64,000 nucleotides of DNA from the NCBI RefSeq assembly GCF_026914285.1, contig NZ_CP113864.1, positions 533,501 through 597,500 of the forward strand, given 5' to 3'. The notes under the pieces were generated by a model, which was not told the origin of the DNA, made no database searches, and saw only the letters and a list, made by a program, of their open reading frames with translations. This DNA comes from Caldicellulosiruptor naganoensis (lineage in GTDB: Bacteria > Bacillota > Thermoanaerobacteria > Caldicellulosiruptorales > Caldicellulosiruptoraceae). Of the stretch, positions 18,629 through 26,554 are shown one piece after another. Position 1 is the stretch's first letter. The number at the start of each line of letters is the position of its first letter. The translations under genes were made by a program, and so were the position numbers.

Positions 18629-20118
18629 CTTTGCAATTCTCCCATCTCAAGCAATTTGTTATATTCCTTGATATCCCTGTAAAGCTCTGTTGTACCCTCA
18701 TTAATGTAACTCTCATCTTCATATACAGGCAAATCGCTTATCCCTTTTTCGCATATGTTCTTGACAACCTTATAACTCAATCCTCTAAAACTTAAAGCTC
18801 TTTTACACGCATTGTCCACTGCCTCCGCTCCATATCTTTCTTTCAAGGCTATTATCCCGCTTATGCTTCTGTAATCATACTTTTTAAATCCTTCTTGCTT
18901 AATAAATTCCTCAAAAAACTCCAACGCCCAATTACCAATTTCTGCCATTTTATCCCTCTGTCTTGACAATATATCCTCAATTGTTATATTCTTAGACGAG
19001 GGATAGTGTTCTTTGTTGGTTACGTATTTGCCCTTCTCATTGTTTTTGACAATTTGATGAAGGGCTATTTCTTTACCTTCAAAGAACACCCTCAAAAAAC
19101 TGCCCATCTCAACTACCTCTACTTCATATCCTGCATACTCATATGGCACTGAATAATAGTTTCCTTTGTATATGAGATGACAGTTAGTAGTTACTTTATG
19201 AATTGAGCTTCTTGATATGTGGTATTCCTCAATAGGAAGAGCTATTAACTTTTCTTTCTCTTCTGAGAGGAAAACTTCTTTGGGAACTTTCTTGGTTGTG
19301 CCATGTACTCTCACATTTGCTACATCATCAAGCCAGTTTTTTAAATGCTCCCTCGCCTCATCAATATCCTTAAATTCTTCCCCAGAAAAACAGTTTTGCT
19401 TAACATACTTAACTGCCGATTCTACCTTGCCTTTATCAGTCGGTGTGTATACCCTGCATGGCTGAGGTAAAAATCCATAGTGGCTTGCAAAACTTGCATA
19501 ATCCTTTTGTATTTGCGCTTCATAAAAATCAACATTCAATACACCTGCTTTTAAATTGTCTATCTTCACAACTTCTACTACTCCACCAAAATACTTAAAT
19601 GCGTTCTTATGACACTGTATAAATGTTTCAACTGTCTGGTCAAATACTATCTCTGCATACATATATCTTGAATAACTTAAAACCATTGTAAATACCCATG
19701 CTTTTTTGAATTTCCCATCAACTTTTATCTTACCTATATATCCAAAATCAACTTGAGCTTCTTCTGCAGGTAGCGTTGTTAAAACCATGTACACCTTTGA
19801 ATTTGCTATCTTTTGTTTTACCTTTTGGACATATCTTCTTACATTCGAGTAGCTTCCTTCAAAACCAAATTCCGCTTGTAGATCTTGATATATTTTCTTT
19901 GCTGAAAGTCCTTTGTTAACTTTTGCCTCAATGAATTGCCTGTAATTATCCAATACTGAATTTTTTGATTTTCTCTCAACTTCTCCTTTCTGTTCAATGT
20001 CTTGGATTACTTTTCTAACAGTTTTTCTATCCACGTTTAACAACCTTGCTATTTGACTTTTGTTGTATCCCTGTTTGAAAAGAGTGTAGATTGTTGTGTG
20101 CATTGCAACCCCCAACAT
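18625..20118 (-). CDS. istA: IS21 family transposase IstA
   Basis: 497 residues. The N-terminal helix-turn-helix reads YNKSQIARLLNVDRKTVRKV. The integrase core has Asp124 (QVDFGYIG), Asp187 (VVKIDNLK) and Glu233 (KGKVESAVKYV), a complete DDE triad. A C-terminal beta-barrel region follows (YSVPYEYAGYEVEV). The encoded start may be the Met at residue 6 (MHTTIYTLF), the usual beginning in this family. No internal break is seen. Confidence 0.95.
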   Translation of the reverse strand: MLGVAMHTTIYTLFKQGYNKSQIARLLNVDRKTVRKVIQDIEQKGEVERKSKNSVLDNYRQFIEAKVNKGLSAKKIYQDLQAEFGFEGSYSNVRRYVQKVKQKIANSKVYMVLTTLPAEEAQVDFGYIGKIKVDGKFKKAWVFTMVLSYSRYMYAEIVFDQTVETFIQCHKNAFKYFGGVVEVVKIDNLKAGVLNVDFYEAQIQKDYASFASHYGFLPQPCRVYTPTDKGKVESAVKYVKQNCFSGEEFKDIDEAREHLKNWLDDVANVRVHGTTKKVPKEVFLSEEKEKLIALPIEEYHISRSSIHKVTTNCHLIYKGNYYSVPYEYAGYEVEVVEMGSFLRVFFEGKEIALHQIVKNNEKGKYVTNKEHYPSSKNITIEDILSRQRDKMAEIGNWALEFFEEFIKQEGFKKYDYRSISGIIALKERYGAEAVDNACKRALSFRGLSYKVVKNICEKGISDLPVYEDESYINEGTTELYRDIKEYNKLLEMGELQR

Positions 20119-20796
20119 TTTCTTATTATCTTCTCCTTCTGTAGTTTTTCCATACTTTCCATTCTACACTACAGAAGGCTTCTTTTTAAGTAGCAGGTGG
20201 GGAATTTTTGATGTCATTTCTGATGATTTTATTTTATCATTAACACTTTGAAAAAGGAAGATATTAAAGTAGATGATAACAAAATAATAAATGGGATAAA
20301 GCTTACGAATATGTCATGGGAGTATAAAAAGGAAGAATACAAGGAATATTTTGAAGATAGACTACTTCCAATGTATATGAGTATTACAAACATAGTGTTT
20401 AATAAGGGAAAACTCGATATATTACTAGAAAGTCCATTAGGAGAAGATGATGAGAAAAGATATTATTTACAAGAAGAAGTATTAATAACCTTTGAGAGTG
20501 GTATTGAGGCAGTGAGATTTGCTTATGAAGGGTACAGAATACTATTGGAGCCAAGTGTTTATGATGCAAAGAAAAAGGAATTTACTGGCAGATACATGTT
20601 TAAAGTAGAGAATTCGGAGTTTATCAGGTGGTTAGAAGAGGAAAGAGGGAGGGAGTTTGAGGATGAGGTAAACCATTATTTTATTCTTTCCTCGATGTTA
20701 GTAGTGGATGTTATTGCGAAGAGCGAACCAAAGATTAAAAAAATAGGGATAAGGAGAATAACAAAAAAGAGATGAAAATGGGAAAAGAAGGTTAGT

Positions 20797-20843
20797 GGGG
20801 GCTGTTTTGGATGAGATTTAACAGTCCCCATCCTTAGTTTTTT
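20797..20843 (+). terminator. terminator after the split immunity-like gene
   Basis: GGGGGCTGTT (20797-20806) pairs with AACAGTCCCC (20820-20829), with one G-T pair, and a run of T follows at about 20837-20843. Confidence 0.65.
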
Positions 20844-20933
20844 ATTGTAAATTGCAGGGAAGGATATATTCTTTGTTGTTAGAAAAGGATTGAATAACTA
20901 TAAAGTTTAAAAAAAGAAAGAAGGATGAGAAAT

Positions 20934-21803
20934 ATGAATTGGTTTTGTGAAGGGTTCAAATGGCAGGTTGTTGAATTTAATGATGGTGCTGAACTTTTGA
21001 TAAAACTGAGGAATGGGGAAGAAGAATTAAAAATATGGTCGATTTGGGTATATTCAATGCTGTATTGTGCGACACAAAACAGGGAGAGATTGACTCAAAT
21101 GCTGGGGACAAGAGAAGCTATTAAAGTAGGAGAAAAGCTGAATGTGTATGTGGGTAGGGATACAGGATATGTGAATTGGCTAATTCAAGATAGTCATCCA
21201 TTTCCGAGCGATATAGAGCATTGGATTTTCCCAACAGAGAATTACGTTATAGAATATTTAGGTTTTTCACCGAATATAGTAACTTCGGAGTTTGAAAAGA
21301 TGATAGAAGTAGAAGAGGAGAAAGTAATAGAAGGAATAGAGTTTACAAAAATGTCATTAGAATATGAGAAAGAAAGATATAAGAGGTTTAAAATTGGTAT
21401 ATATCCGAAATTGATGAGTATAACAGATATAACATGTAAGGGAGATAGATTAGAGATATTGATGGAGAATGAAATTAAAAATTATAAGAGGAAGAAATGT
21501 TACAATGAGAGGGTGTTAGTAACGATTGAGAGTGGCATAGAAGCAGTAAGGATAACAGAGAATAAAAGGAGGTTGCTATTGTGGCTAATATTTTGGAATA
21601 CAAAAAAGTATGACCCTGAAGATAAGTATTTTTTCAACGTAGAGAATTCAGAGTTTATCAGGTGGTTAGAAGAGGAGAATGGGAAGAAATTTGAGAGAAA
21701 AGTAAAACATTATTGTATTTTTTCCTCAACTTTTATTGTAGATGTAATATCTAAAAGCAAACCAAAGATAAAAAGATTGGGTAGAAAAGAAAGAACGATT
21801 TAA
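20934..21803 (+). CDS. immunity-like protein, family I1, copy 2
   Basis: 289 residues from ATG 20934, preferred over ATG 20925 because GAAGG lies about 10 bases upstream of it and the other copies start the same way. The N-terminal domain (residues 1-125) carries MLYCATQNRERL, VYVGRDTGYVNWLIQDS and EHWIFPTENYVIEYL. The C-terminal domain (about 130-289) carries KMSLEYEKERYK, SGIEAVRI and NSEFIRWLEEENG. No signal peptide or membrane helix is seen, which fits a cytoplasmic immunity protein. It follows toxin tip T1 and the IS-split copy, so it may be the remaining working antidote of that pair. The family is not recognised; function is inferred from position only. Confidence 0.7.
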   Translation: MNWFCEGFKWQVVEFNDGAELLIKLRNGEEELKIWSIWVYSMLYCATQNRERLTQMLGTREAIKVGEKLNVYVGRDTGYVNWLIQDSHPFPSDIEHWIFPTENYVIEYLGFSPNIVTSEFEKMIEVEEEKVIEGIEFTKMSLEYEKERYKRFKIGIYPKLMSITDITCKGDRLEILMENEIKNYKRKKCYNERVLVTIESGIEAVRITENKRRLLLWLIFWNTKKYDPEDKYFFNVENSEFIRWLEEENGKKFERKVKHYCIFSSTFIVDVISKSKPKIKRLGRKERTI

Positions 21804-21868
21804 TGAGGAAAAGGAATGAAGGAGATATTTTAATTTGAGAGACATTTATAGATAAAGCAGCACAGAAT

Positions 21869-23341
21869 GTGGGAAAAGCAATAGATGAACTATCGCTAAA
21901 GAATTTAGGGTTTTTCAAGGACATAGTAGTTGGTATAATAAAAGGTGTAATAAGACTTAGTGACATAGCAAGTGTATTAGCCGAGGGGTATTTTAAGGAG
22001 TATATAGAGCCTATAGAGAGATTAATAAAGCTCAGTTCAGAGGTATTTGGAAGAGAAGCAGTATGTGACAGCAAGGTAATAGAGTATGGAAAATATTTAG
22101 GAATAGCCGTTTGCAACATAGTAGAGATAATAAGTGATTTTGCAACAGGTGGCAGCGGAGTATTTGGCAAGGTAGCAGGAAAGTTAGTATCAGTTCTTGG
22201 CAAGGCAGGAAAAAGAGTCAGAGTTAAATTAGGGAAGATAGTAAAGAAATATGATGTTTTATGGGATTTGCCACCATATGGTGGGAAATACATTAACGGA
22301 CGTTATTATACACAACATGCACTTGAAAGAATGGCTCCTGATATTCCTGAGGTAAGAGCTTTTTTAGTGCAAAAATATCACAAAATAGCAACAGAAAAAT
22401 ATGGCTATAAACCGGGAACGGAAAAATACGTTGATTTTATGAAGGACAAAGTTAATCCTAGAGGTATACCGCCAATGGTGGTTGAGAATGCGATAAGGCA
22501 TGGGAAAAGGCAGCCGGGGGATAAACCTGGAACATGGAAATATACTACTTCTGATGTAACAGTAGTTATAAATGGCAGAGGAGATGTTATAACAGCATAT
22601 CCAGGGGGGAATAAAGTAGTGTGTATTAATTACGATATTAATGATTTATTTAAATTATTCGGTGAAAAAAAATTTCTAGAAGATGATTATAAAGCAGAAA
22701 CATTTTATTGGAGTATAAGAGATAAATATGGGATGGGTATATTCTTTTACATGTCAGTTTATGAGGGTAACTGTTCTTTAATGTTGAGTTTTAATGGAAA
22801 GGGTATAATTGATTTAGATTTATATAAAGTTAAAGAGGTGAGGCGAAAGAGTGATGAAGAAGGTGAGAAGATGATAATAGAAAGGAAAGGGGATAGGGCA
22901 GGAGTAGTAGCATATTTTAAGCCTAATTTTGCGATAGAGATTAACAAAGTGAGAAAGAAGAGTGATGCAAGTATAGGGCAGAAGATAAAGTATAACGTAT
23001 ATGAATTAATAGACCTGTTTGAAAGTGAAGCATATGAAGCTAATGAAGAGGAGCAAAAGTATTGGTGGAGGAAGAGAGATAGAGAAGGGTTTTGTTTAAC
23101 ATTTTACATGTCAGTAAATGAAGGTATATGTGATTTATGTTTAACTTATGAGAATTTTGAGAAGCCGATATTTAATATAGAGATAGACGGAGTGCGAAGA
23201 TTGAGGGGAGAAAGTAAGAGGAAAGAAGGGGAGTTGGTAATGGAGAGATTGATTATAGAGAGAAGTGAAGGGAAGTCACCGGTAGTGGTATACTTTAGAC
23301 CTAATTTTAAGATAGAGATTGAAGATATAGATAAACTATAG
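21869..23341 (+). CDS. displaced RHS-tip cassette 2: linker, toxin T2 and immunity I2 fused in one frame
   Basis: A 490-residue frame with no ribosome site; RHS-derived sequence really begins near 21845 without an RHS core. Residues 1-125 are the pre-toxin linker (EYIEPIERLIKLSSEVFG, GVFGKVAGKLVSVLGKAG). Residues about 135-245 are toxin T2 (YTQHALERM, NPRGIPPMVVENAIRHG, DVTVVINGRGDVITAYP), which resembles small BECR-fold RNase toxins of the DUF4258 kind. This fold assignment is an inference. From about residue 248 the immunity protein follows without a stop, because one base is missing in the purine run at 22604-22609 relative to cassette 4. The immunity part is itself two repeats of about 115 residues. 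Expression is doubtful. Confidence 0.65.
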   Translation: MGKAIDELSLKNLGFFKDIVVGIIKGVIRLSDIASVLAEGYFKEYIEPIERLIKLSSEVFGREAVCDSKVIEYGKYLGIAVCNIVEIISDFATGGSGVFGKVAGKLVSVLGKAGKRVRVKLGKIVKKYDVLWDLPPYGGKYINGRYYTQHALERMAPDIPEVRAFLVQKYHKIATEKYGYKPGTEKYVDFMKDKVNPRGIPPMVVENAIRHGKRQPGDKPGTWKYTTSDVTVVINGRGDVITAYPGGNKVVCINYDINDLFKLFGEKKFLEDDYKAETFYWSIRDKYGMGIFFYMSVYEGNCSLMLSFNGKGIIDLDLYKVKEVRRKSDEEGEKMIIERKGDRAGVVAYFKPNFAIEINKVRKKSDASIGQKIKYNVYELIDLFESEAYEANEEEQKYWWRKRDREGFCLTFYMSVNEGICDLCLTYENFEKPIFNIEIDGVRRLRGESKRKEGELVMERLIIERSEGKSPVVVYFRPNFKIEIEDIDKL

Positions 23342-23388
23342 TTAACAGGATAGGGGAAATAGGCCAACATGTTTGTCAGAAGATTTTT

Positions 23389-23433
23389 GGGGCTCTGTTA
23401 AACAGATTATTTATGAGAGCCCCTGATGTTTTT
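23389..23433 (+). terminator. hairpin/terminator after immunity I2
   Basis: GGGGCTCT (23389-23396) pairs perfectly with AGAGCCCC (23416-23423), followed by a short T run at 23429-23433. The same structure follows the second I2 copy. Confidence 0.6.
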
Positions 23434-23459
23434 AATTATGAACCAATAGCAAATTAACA

Positions 23460-24446
23460 GAAAATAAAGAGAGTGGGTATATATATGCCACAGCAAGATA
23501 TTATTTACCGCAGGTAGGCAGATTTATAAGCAAGGACAGGATATTTGGAGAGATAGCCGAGCTTACAAGTCAGAATCCATATGTATATTGTTTGAACAAT
23601 CCGCTGATATATGTAGATCCGAGTGGAGAGCTAAGTGTAAGACAGATATTGTTGTTGACAAAATCGTTTGCCGAATCGTTTGTAAAGAAAGCAGCGCAGA
23701 AGATAGCAGAAGCAATAGGTGGATTATCGCTAAAGAATTTAGGGTTTTTCAAGGACATAGTAGTTGGTATAATAAAAGGTGTAATAAGACTTAGTGACAT
23801 AGCAAGGGTATTAGCCGAGGGGTATTTTAAGGAGTATATAGAGCCTGTAGAGAAGTTAGTAAAACTCAGTTCAGAAGTATTTGGAAGAGGAGTTGTATGT
23901 GACAGCAAGGTAATAGAGTATGGAAAATATTTAGGAATAGCCGTTTGCAACATAGTAGAGATAATAAGTGATTTTGCAACAAGTGGCAGCGGAGTATTTG
24001 GCAAGGTAGCAGGAAAGTTAGTATCAGTTCTTGGCAAGGCAGGCAAGAGGGTAAGAACATATCTTGGCAGGTTTGCAAAACTTCAAAAGTTAGAACTTGA
24101 GATATCAGAGAAGACATTAAAATGGTTGAATGAAGGTGTAGCAGAGTATAAGGTGTACTTTGGTATAGACAAGAAAACAGGAAAACCAGTATATGTAGGT
24201 ATCACAAAAAGAGACCCTGAGATAAGACTAAATGAACACAACAAGAGTGGAAAAGATTTTGAAACATTAAAAGTTCGAGTGAAAGGTTTGACGAAGAATC
24301 AGGCAAGAGCGATAGAGCAGTATTATATAGAACATGGACCAAATGCCCTCAACAGAGCAAACAGTATTTCGCCGAGCTCAGAGTATTACAGTGAAGCACT
24401 GAAATGGGCAGAGTATTATCTTAAGAAGAATAAATTAATAGAGTAA
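23460..24446 (+). pseudogene. displaced RHS-tip cassette 3: RHS core, linker and GIY-YIG nuclease toxin T3
   Basis: An open frame without its own start begins inside the RHS core (ESGYIYATARYYLPQ, DPSGELSVRQ). It continues through the pre-toxin linker (ISDFATSGSGVFGKVAG) and ends in a nuclease-like domain. That domain reads YKVYFGIDKKTGKPVYVGITK, then R-L-N-E-H-N and QARAIEQYYIEHGPNALNR, the GIY-YIG/URI layout with paired Tyr-Gly motifs, an Arg and a metal-binding Glu. The toxin would cut nucleic acid. The frame is undamaged, so joining it to the resident gene by recombination at the RHS core would give a working tip. Imm26-like immunity follows 21 bases later. Confidence 0.75.
23466..23646 (+). 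repeat. RHS-core repeat, copy 2
   Basis: Near-identical to 16414-16594; only this segment of the RHS shell is kept, in frame with the GIY-YIG toxin tip. Confidence 0.9.
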
Positions 24447-24467
24447 AGAGAGGAGAGGTGATTTATA

Positions 24468-25103
24468 GTGTGGAAATATGATCCGAACAAAGATAAGTAC
24501 GCCATGAGATGGCAGAAGAGGTACGAATCATTGCCAGAGGATGTGAGGAGAAGACTTGATGAGTGGAATGAAGTGATTAGTCAGTTGGATAGGGAAAACA
24601 GGACAGAAGAGTACCAGCTGAGGGTGATAAAAAGGAGCAGGGTAGAGCCAAAAGCTGGTGATGTGTTTGTGTTAAGTCCGAGGGAGGGTTTGTATTTTTA
24701 CGGTAAGGTAATGGTAGCAAAGATAAAGAATGAGGATGATTCATTTATAAATGGTGCCTATTCAGTGTTTATATTCAAGTGCAAGAGCAGAAAGCCAGAT
24801 ATGAGCGGGTATAAGCCTGATTATAACAATTTGCTGATACCGCCGGCGATAGTACCGAGGTGGTACTGGACGAGCGGAAGGTTTTACAATGTTGGGCATG
24901 AAGAGATAACAGAAGAAGAGAAGAGATTGGATTATGGGTTTTATGATGGTATAACAAATGTTTTTTACAAAGAAGATGGGACAATATTGAAAAGAGAGCC
25001 GAAGATATGGGGAAGCTATGGAATAAAAACGTATATAGGAATAGCATATCTTGTTCAAAGGGAGCTTGTGATAGACCCGAGTTTGGCAGAGTTTGATGAG
25101 TAG
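24468..25103 (+). CDS. Imm26-like immunity protein of the GIY-YIG toxin
   Basis: 211 residues from GTG 24468, with GAGAGGAGAGGTG upstream. The central part, EPKAGDVFVLSPREG followed by LYFYGKVMVAKI, resembles the Imm26 immunity family (a GDVF...G.V beta core). It has no signal peptide or membrane helix. It starts 21 bases after the toxin stop, the usual toxin-immunity order. A terminator follows at 25112. The last 20 or so codons and the terminator recur as a fragment at 31444. The Imm26 link is from memory of the motif and is moderately sure. Confidence 0.7.
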   Translation: MWKYDPNKDKYAMRWQKRYESLPEDVRRRLDEWNEVISQLDRENRTEEYQLRVIKRSRVEPKAGDVFVLSPREGLYFYGKVMVAKIKNEDDSFINGAYSVFIFKCKSRKPDMSGYKPDYNNLLIPPAIVPRWYWTSGRFYNVGHEEITEEEKRLDYGFYDGITNVFYKEDGTILKREPKIWGSYGIKTYIGIAYLVQRELVIDPSLAEFDE

Positions 25104-25111
25104 CGGGTTAT

Positions 25112-25144
25112 AAGGGGGGCAGTTGGAGCTGCTCCCTTGTTTTT
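25112..25144 (+). terminator. terminator after the Imm26-like gene
   Basis: AAGGGGGGCAG (25112-25122) pairs with CTGCTCCCTT (25129-25138) around TTGGAG, with one wobble or bulge, followed by GTTTTTG. Confidence 0.75.
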
Positions 25145-25209
25145 GATTAAAACATTGTTTTTCTTTGAACATTTTAATTTTCACCATTTTAGTATTGCCA
25201 TGCGCATGA

Positions 25210-25710
25210 AACATAGTAGAGATAATAAGTGATTTTGCAACAAGTGGCAGCGGAGTATTTGGCAAGGCAGCAGGAAAGTTAATATCAGTTCTTGGCAAAG
25301 CAGGAAAAAGAGTCAGAGTTAAATTAGGGAAGATAGTAAAGAAATATGATGTTTTATGGGATTTGCCACCATATGGTGGGAAATACATTAACGGACGTTA
25401 TTATACACAACATGCACTTGAAAGAATGGCTCCTGATATTCCTGAGGTAAGAGCTTTTTTAGTGCAAAAATATCACAAAATAGCAACAGAAAAATATGGC
25501 TATAAACCGGGAACGGAAAAATACGTTGATTTTATGAAGGACAAAGTTAATCCTAGAGGTATACCGCCAATGGTGATTGAGAATGCGATAAGGCATGGGA
25601 AAAGGCAGCCGGGGGATAAACCTGGAACATGGAAATATACTACTTCTGATGTAACAGTAGTTATAAATGACAGAGGAGATGTTATAACAGCATATCCAGA
25701 GGGGGAATAA
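25210..25710 (+). pseudogene. displaced RHS-tip cassette 4: truncated linker and toxin T2'
   Basis: The cassette starts abruptly inside the linker (NIVEIISDFATSGSG) with no RHS core and no start codon. Toxin T2' follows (GGKYINGRYYTQHALERM, RGIPPMVIENAIRHGKRQ, GTWKYTTSDVTVVIN) and ends at TAA 25708-25710 after AYPEGE. It is nearly identical to the toxin of cassette 2 but keeps its stop, so it shows the ancestral boundary with the immunity gene. Toxin T2 resembles small RNase-fold toxins with an N-terminal His and a C-terminal beta-hairpin; the exact family is not certain. As placed it cannot be expressed as a secreted toxin. Confidence 0.7.
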
Positions 25711-25714
25711 AGTA

Positions 25715-26440
25715 GTGTGTATTAATTACGATATTAATGATTTATTTAAATTATTCGGTGAAAAAAAATTTCTAGAAGATGAATATAAAGCAGAAACATT
25801 CCATTGGAGTATAGAAGATAAATATGGGCTAGGTATATTCTTTTACATGTCAGTTTATGAGTGTGAGTGTAGTTTATCATTATATTTTAACGAAACAAAA
25901 GGAATAATTGATTTAGATTTATATAAAGTTAAAGAGGTGAGGCGAAAGAGTGATGAAGAAGGTGAGAAGATGATAATAGAAAGGAAAGGGGATAGGGCAG
26001 GAGTAGTAGCATATTTTAAGCCTAATTTTGCGATAGAGATTAACAAAGTGAGAAAGAAGAGTGATGCAAGTATAGGGCAGAAGATAAAGTATAACGTATA
26101 TGAATTAATAGACCTGTTTGAAAGTGAAGCATATGAAGCTAATGAAGAGGAGCAAAAGTATTGGTGGAGGAAGAGAGATAGAGAAGGGTTTTGTTTAACA
26201 TTTTACATGTCAGTAAATGAAAGTATATGTGATTTATGTTTAACTTATGAGAATTTTGAGAAGCCGATATTTAATATAGAGATAGACGGAGTGCGAAGAT
26301 TGAGGGGAGAAAGTGAGAGGAAAGAAGGGGAGTTGGTAATGGAGAGATTGATTATAGAGAGAAGTGAAGGGAAGTCACCGGTAGTGGTATACTTTAGACC
26401 TAATTTTAAGATAGAGATTGAGGATATAGATAAACTATAG
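25715..26440 (+). CDS. immunity protein I2' with an internal duplication
   Basis: 241 residues from GTG 25715; AGAGGGGG at 25699-25706 lies 9 bases upstream, inside the last toxin codons. The two halves (about 3-115 and 122-241) repeat each other. Compare YDINDLFKLFGE with YNVYELIDLFES, FFYMSVYE with TFYMSVNE, and VVAYFKPNFAIEI with VVVYFRPNFKIEI. It is soluble and acidic-basic mixed, with no signal peptide. The neighbouring toxin T2' and the fused copy in cassette 2 point to immunity. The family name is unknown to me. A hairpin closes the unit at 26488. Confidence 0.7.
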   Translation: MCINYDINDLFKLFGEKKFLEDEYKAETFHWSIEDKYGLGIFFYMSVYECECSLSLYFNETKGIIDLDLYKVKEVRRKSDEEGEKMIIERKGDRAGVVAYFKPNFAIEINKVRKKSDASIGQKIKYNVYELIDLFESEAYEANEEEQKYWWRKRDREGFCLTFYMSVNESICDLCLTYENFEKPIFNIEIDGVRRLRGESERKEGELVMERLIIERSEGKSPVVVYFRPNFKIEIEDIDKL

Positions 26441-26487
26441 TTAACAGGATAGGGGAAATAGGCCAACATGTTTGTCAGAAGATTTTT

Positions 26488-26532
26488 GGGGCTCTGTTAA
26501 ACAGATTATTTATGAGAGCCCCTGATATTTTT
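26488..26532 (+). terminator. hairpin/terminator after immunity I2'
   Basis: GGGGCTCT (26488-26495) and AGAGCCCC (26515-26522) form an 8-base stem, followed by ATATTTTT. Same structure as at 23389. Confidence 0.6.
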
Positions 26533-26554
26533 AATATGAACCAATAGCAAATTA

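Larger units (their letters stand above)
17772..20245. mobile_element. IS21-family insertion sequence with 5-bp target duplication
   Basis: About 2,474 bases carrying istA and istB on the minus strand. The ends are short imperfect inverted repeats starting TGTTATTG (left) and TGTTAATG (right, read on the minus strand), each with an inner TTCCCCACCTG repeat, the multiple-terminal-repeat style of IS21. CTTTG flanks both sides (17767-17771 and 20246-20250) as the target duplication. Both transposition genes are intact, so the element may still move. It interrupts an immunity-like gene. Confidence 0.9.
17412..20775 (+). pseudogene. immunity-like gene (family I1, copy 1) split by an IS21-type insertion
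   Basis: The 5' part (17412-17771) and 3' part (20251-20775) join in frame when the IS and one CTTTG duplication are removed, giving LVSPLKKEDIKVDD. The restored protein of about 295 residues matches the genes at 20934, 28005 and 29256. The N-terminal domain has VLYCATENRRKL and DTGYIEWIVED, and the C-terminal domain has MSWEY..EEY and SEFIRWLEEERG. TTG 17412 is the likely start, since GAAGG sits 9 bases upstream and the other copies start with Met-Asn/Ser/Glu-Trp at the same spacing. Its place right after toxin T1 suggests an immunity protein. I recognise no named family. Confidence 0.8.
22117..23646 (+). repeat. long direct repeat, copy 1 (partner 25212-26744)
   Basis: Roughly 1.53 kb, from AACATAGTAGAGATAATAAG in the linker through toxin T2, immunity I2, the following hairpin and the RHS core, recurs about 3.1 kb downstream with few differences. 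The two copies bracket the GIY-YIG cassette. Confidence 0.85.

Noticed and set aside
24762-25388. 208-residue minus-strand frame across the Imm26-like gene and cassette 4
   Set aside because: It crosses two unrelated + strand features and a recombination junction, has low-complexity composition and no ribosome site; it is an antisense shadow.
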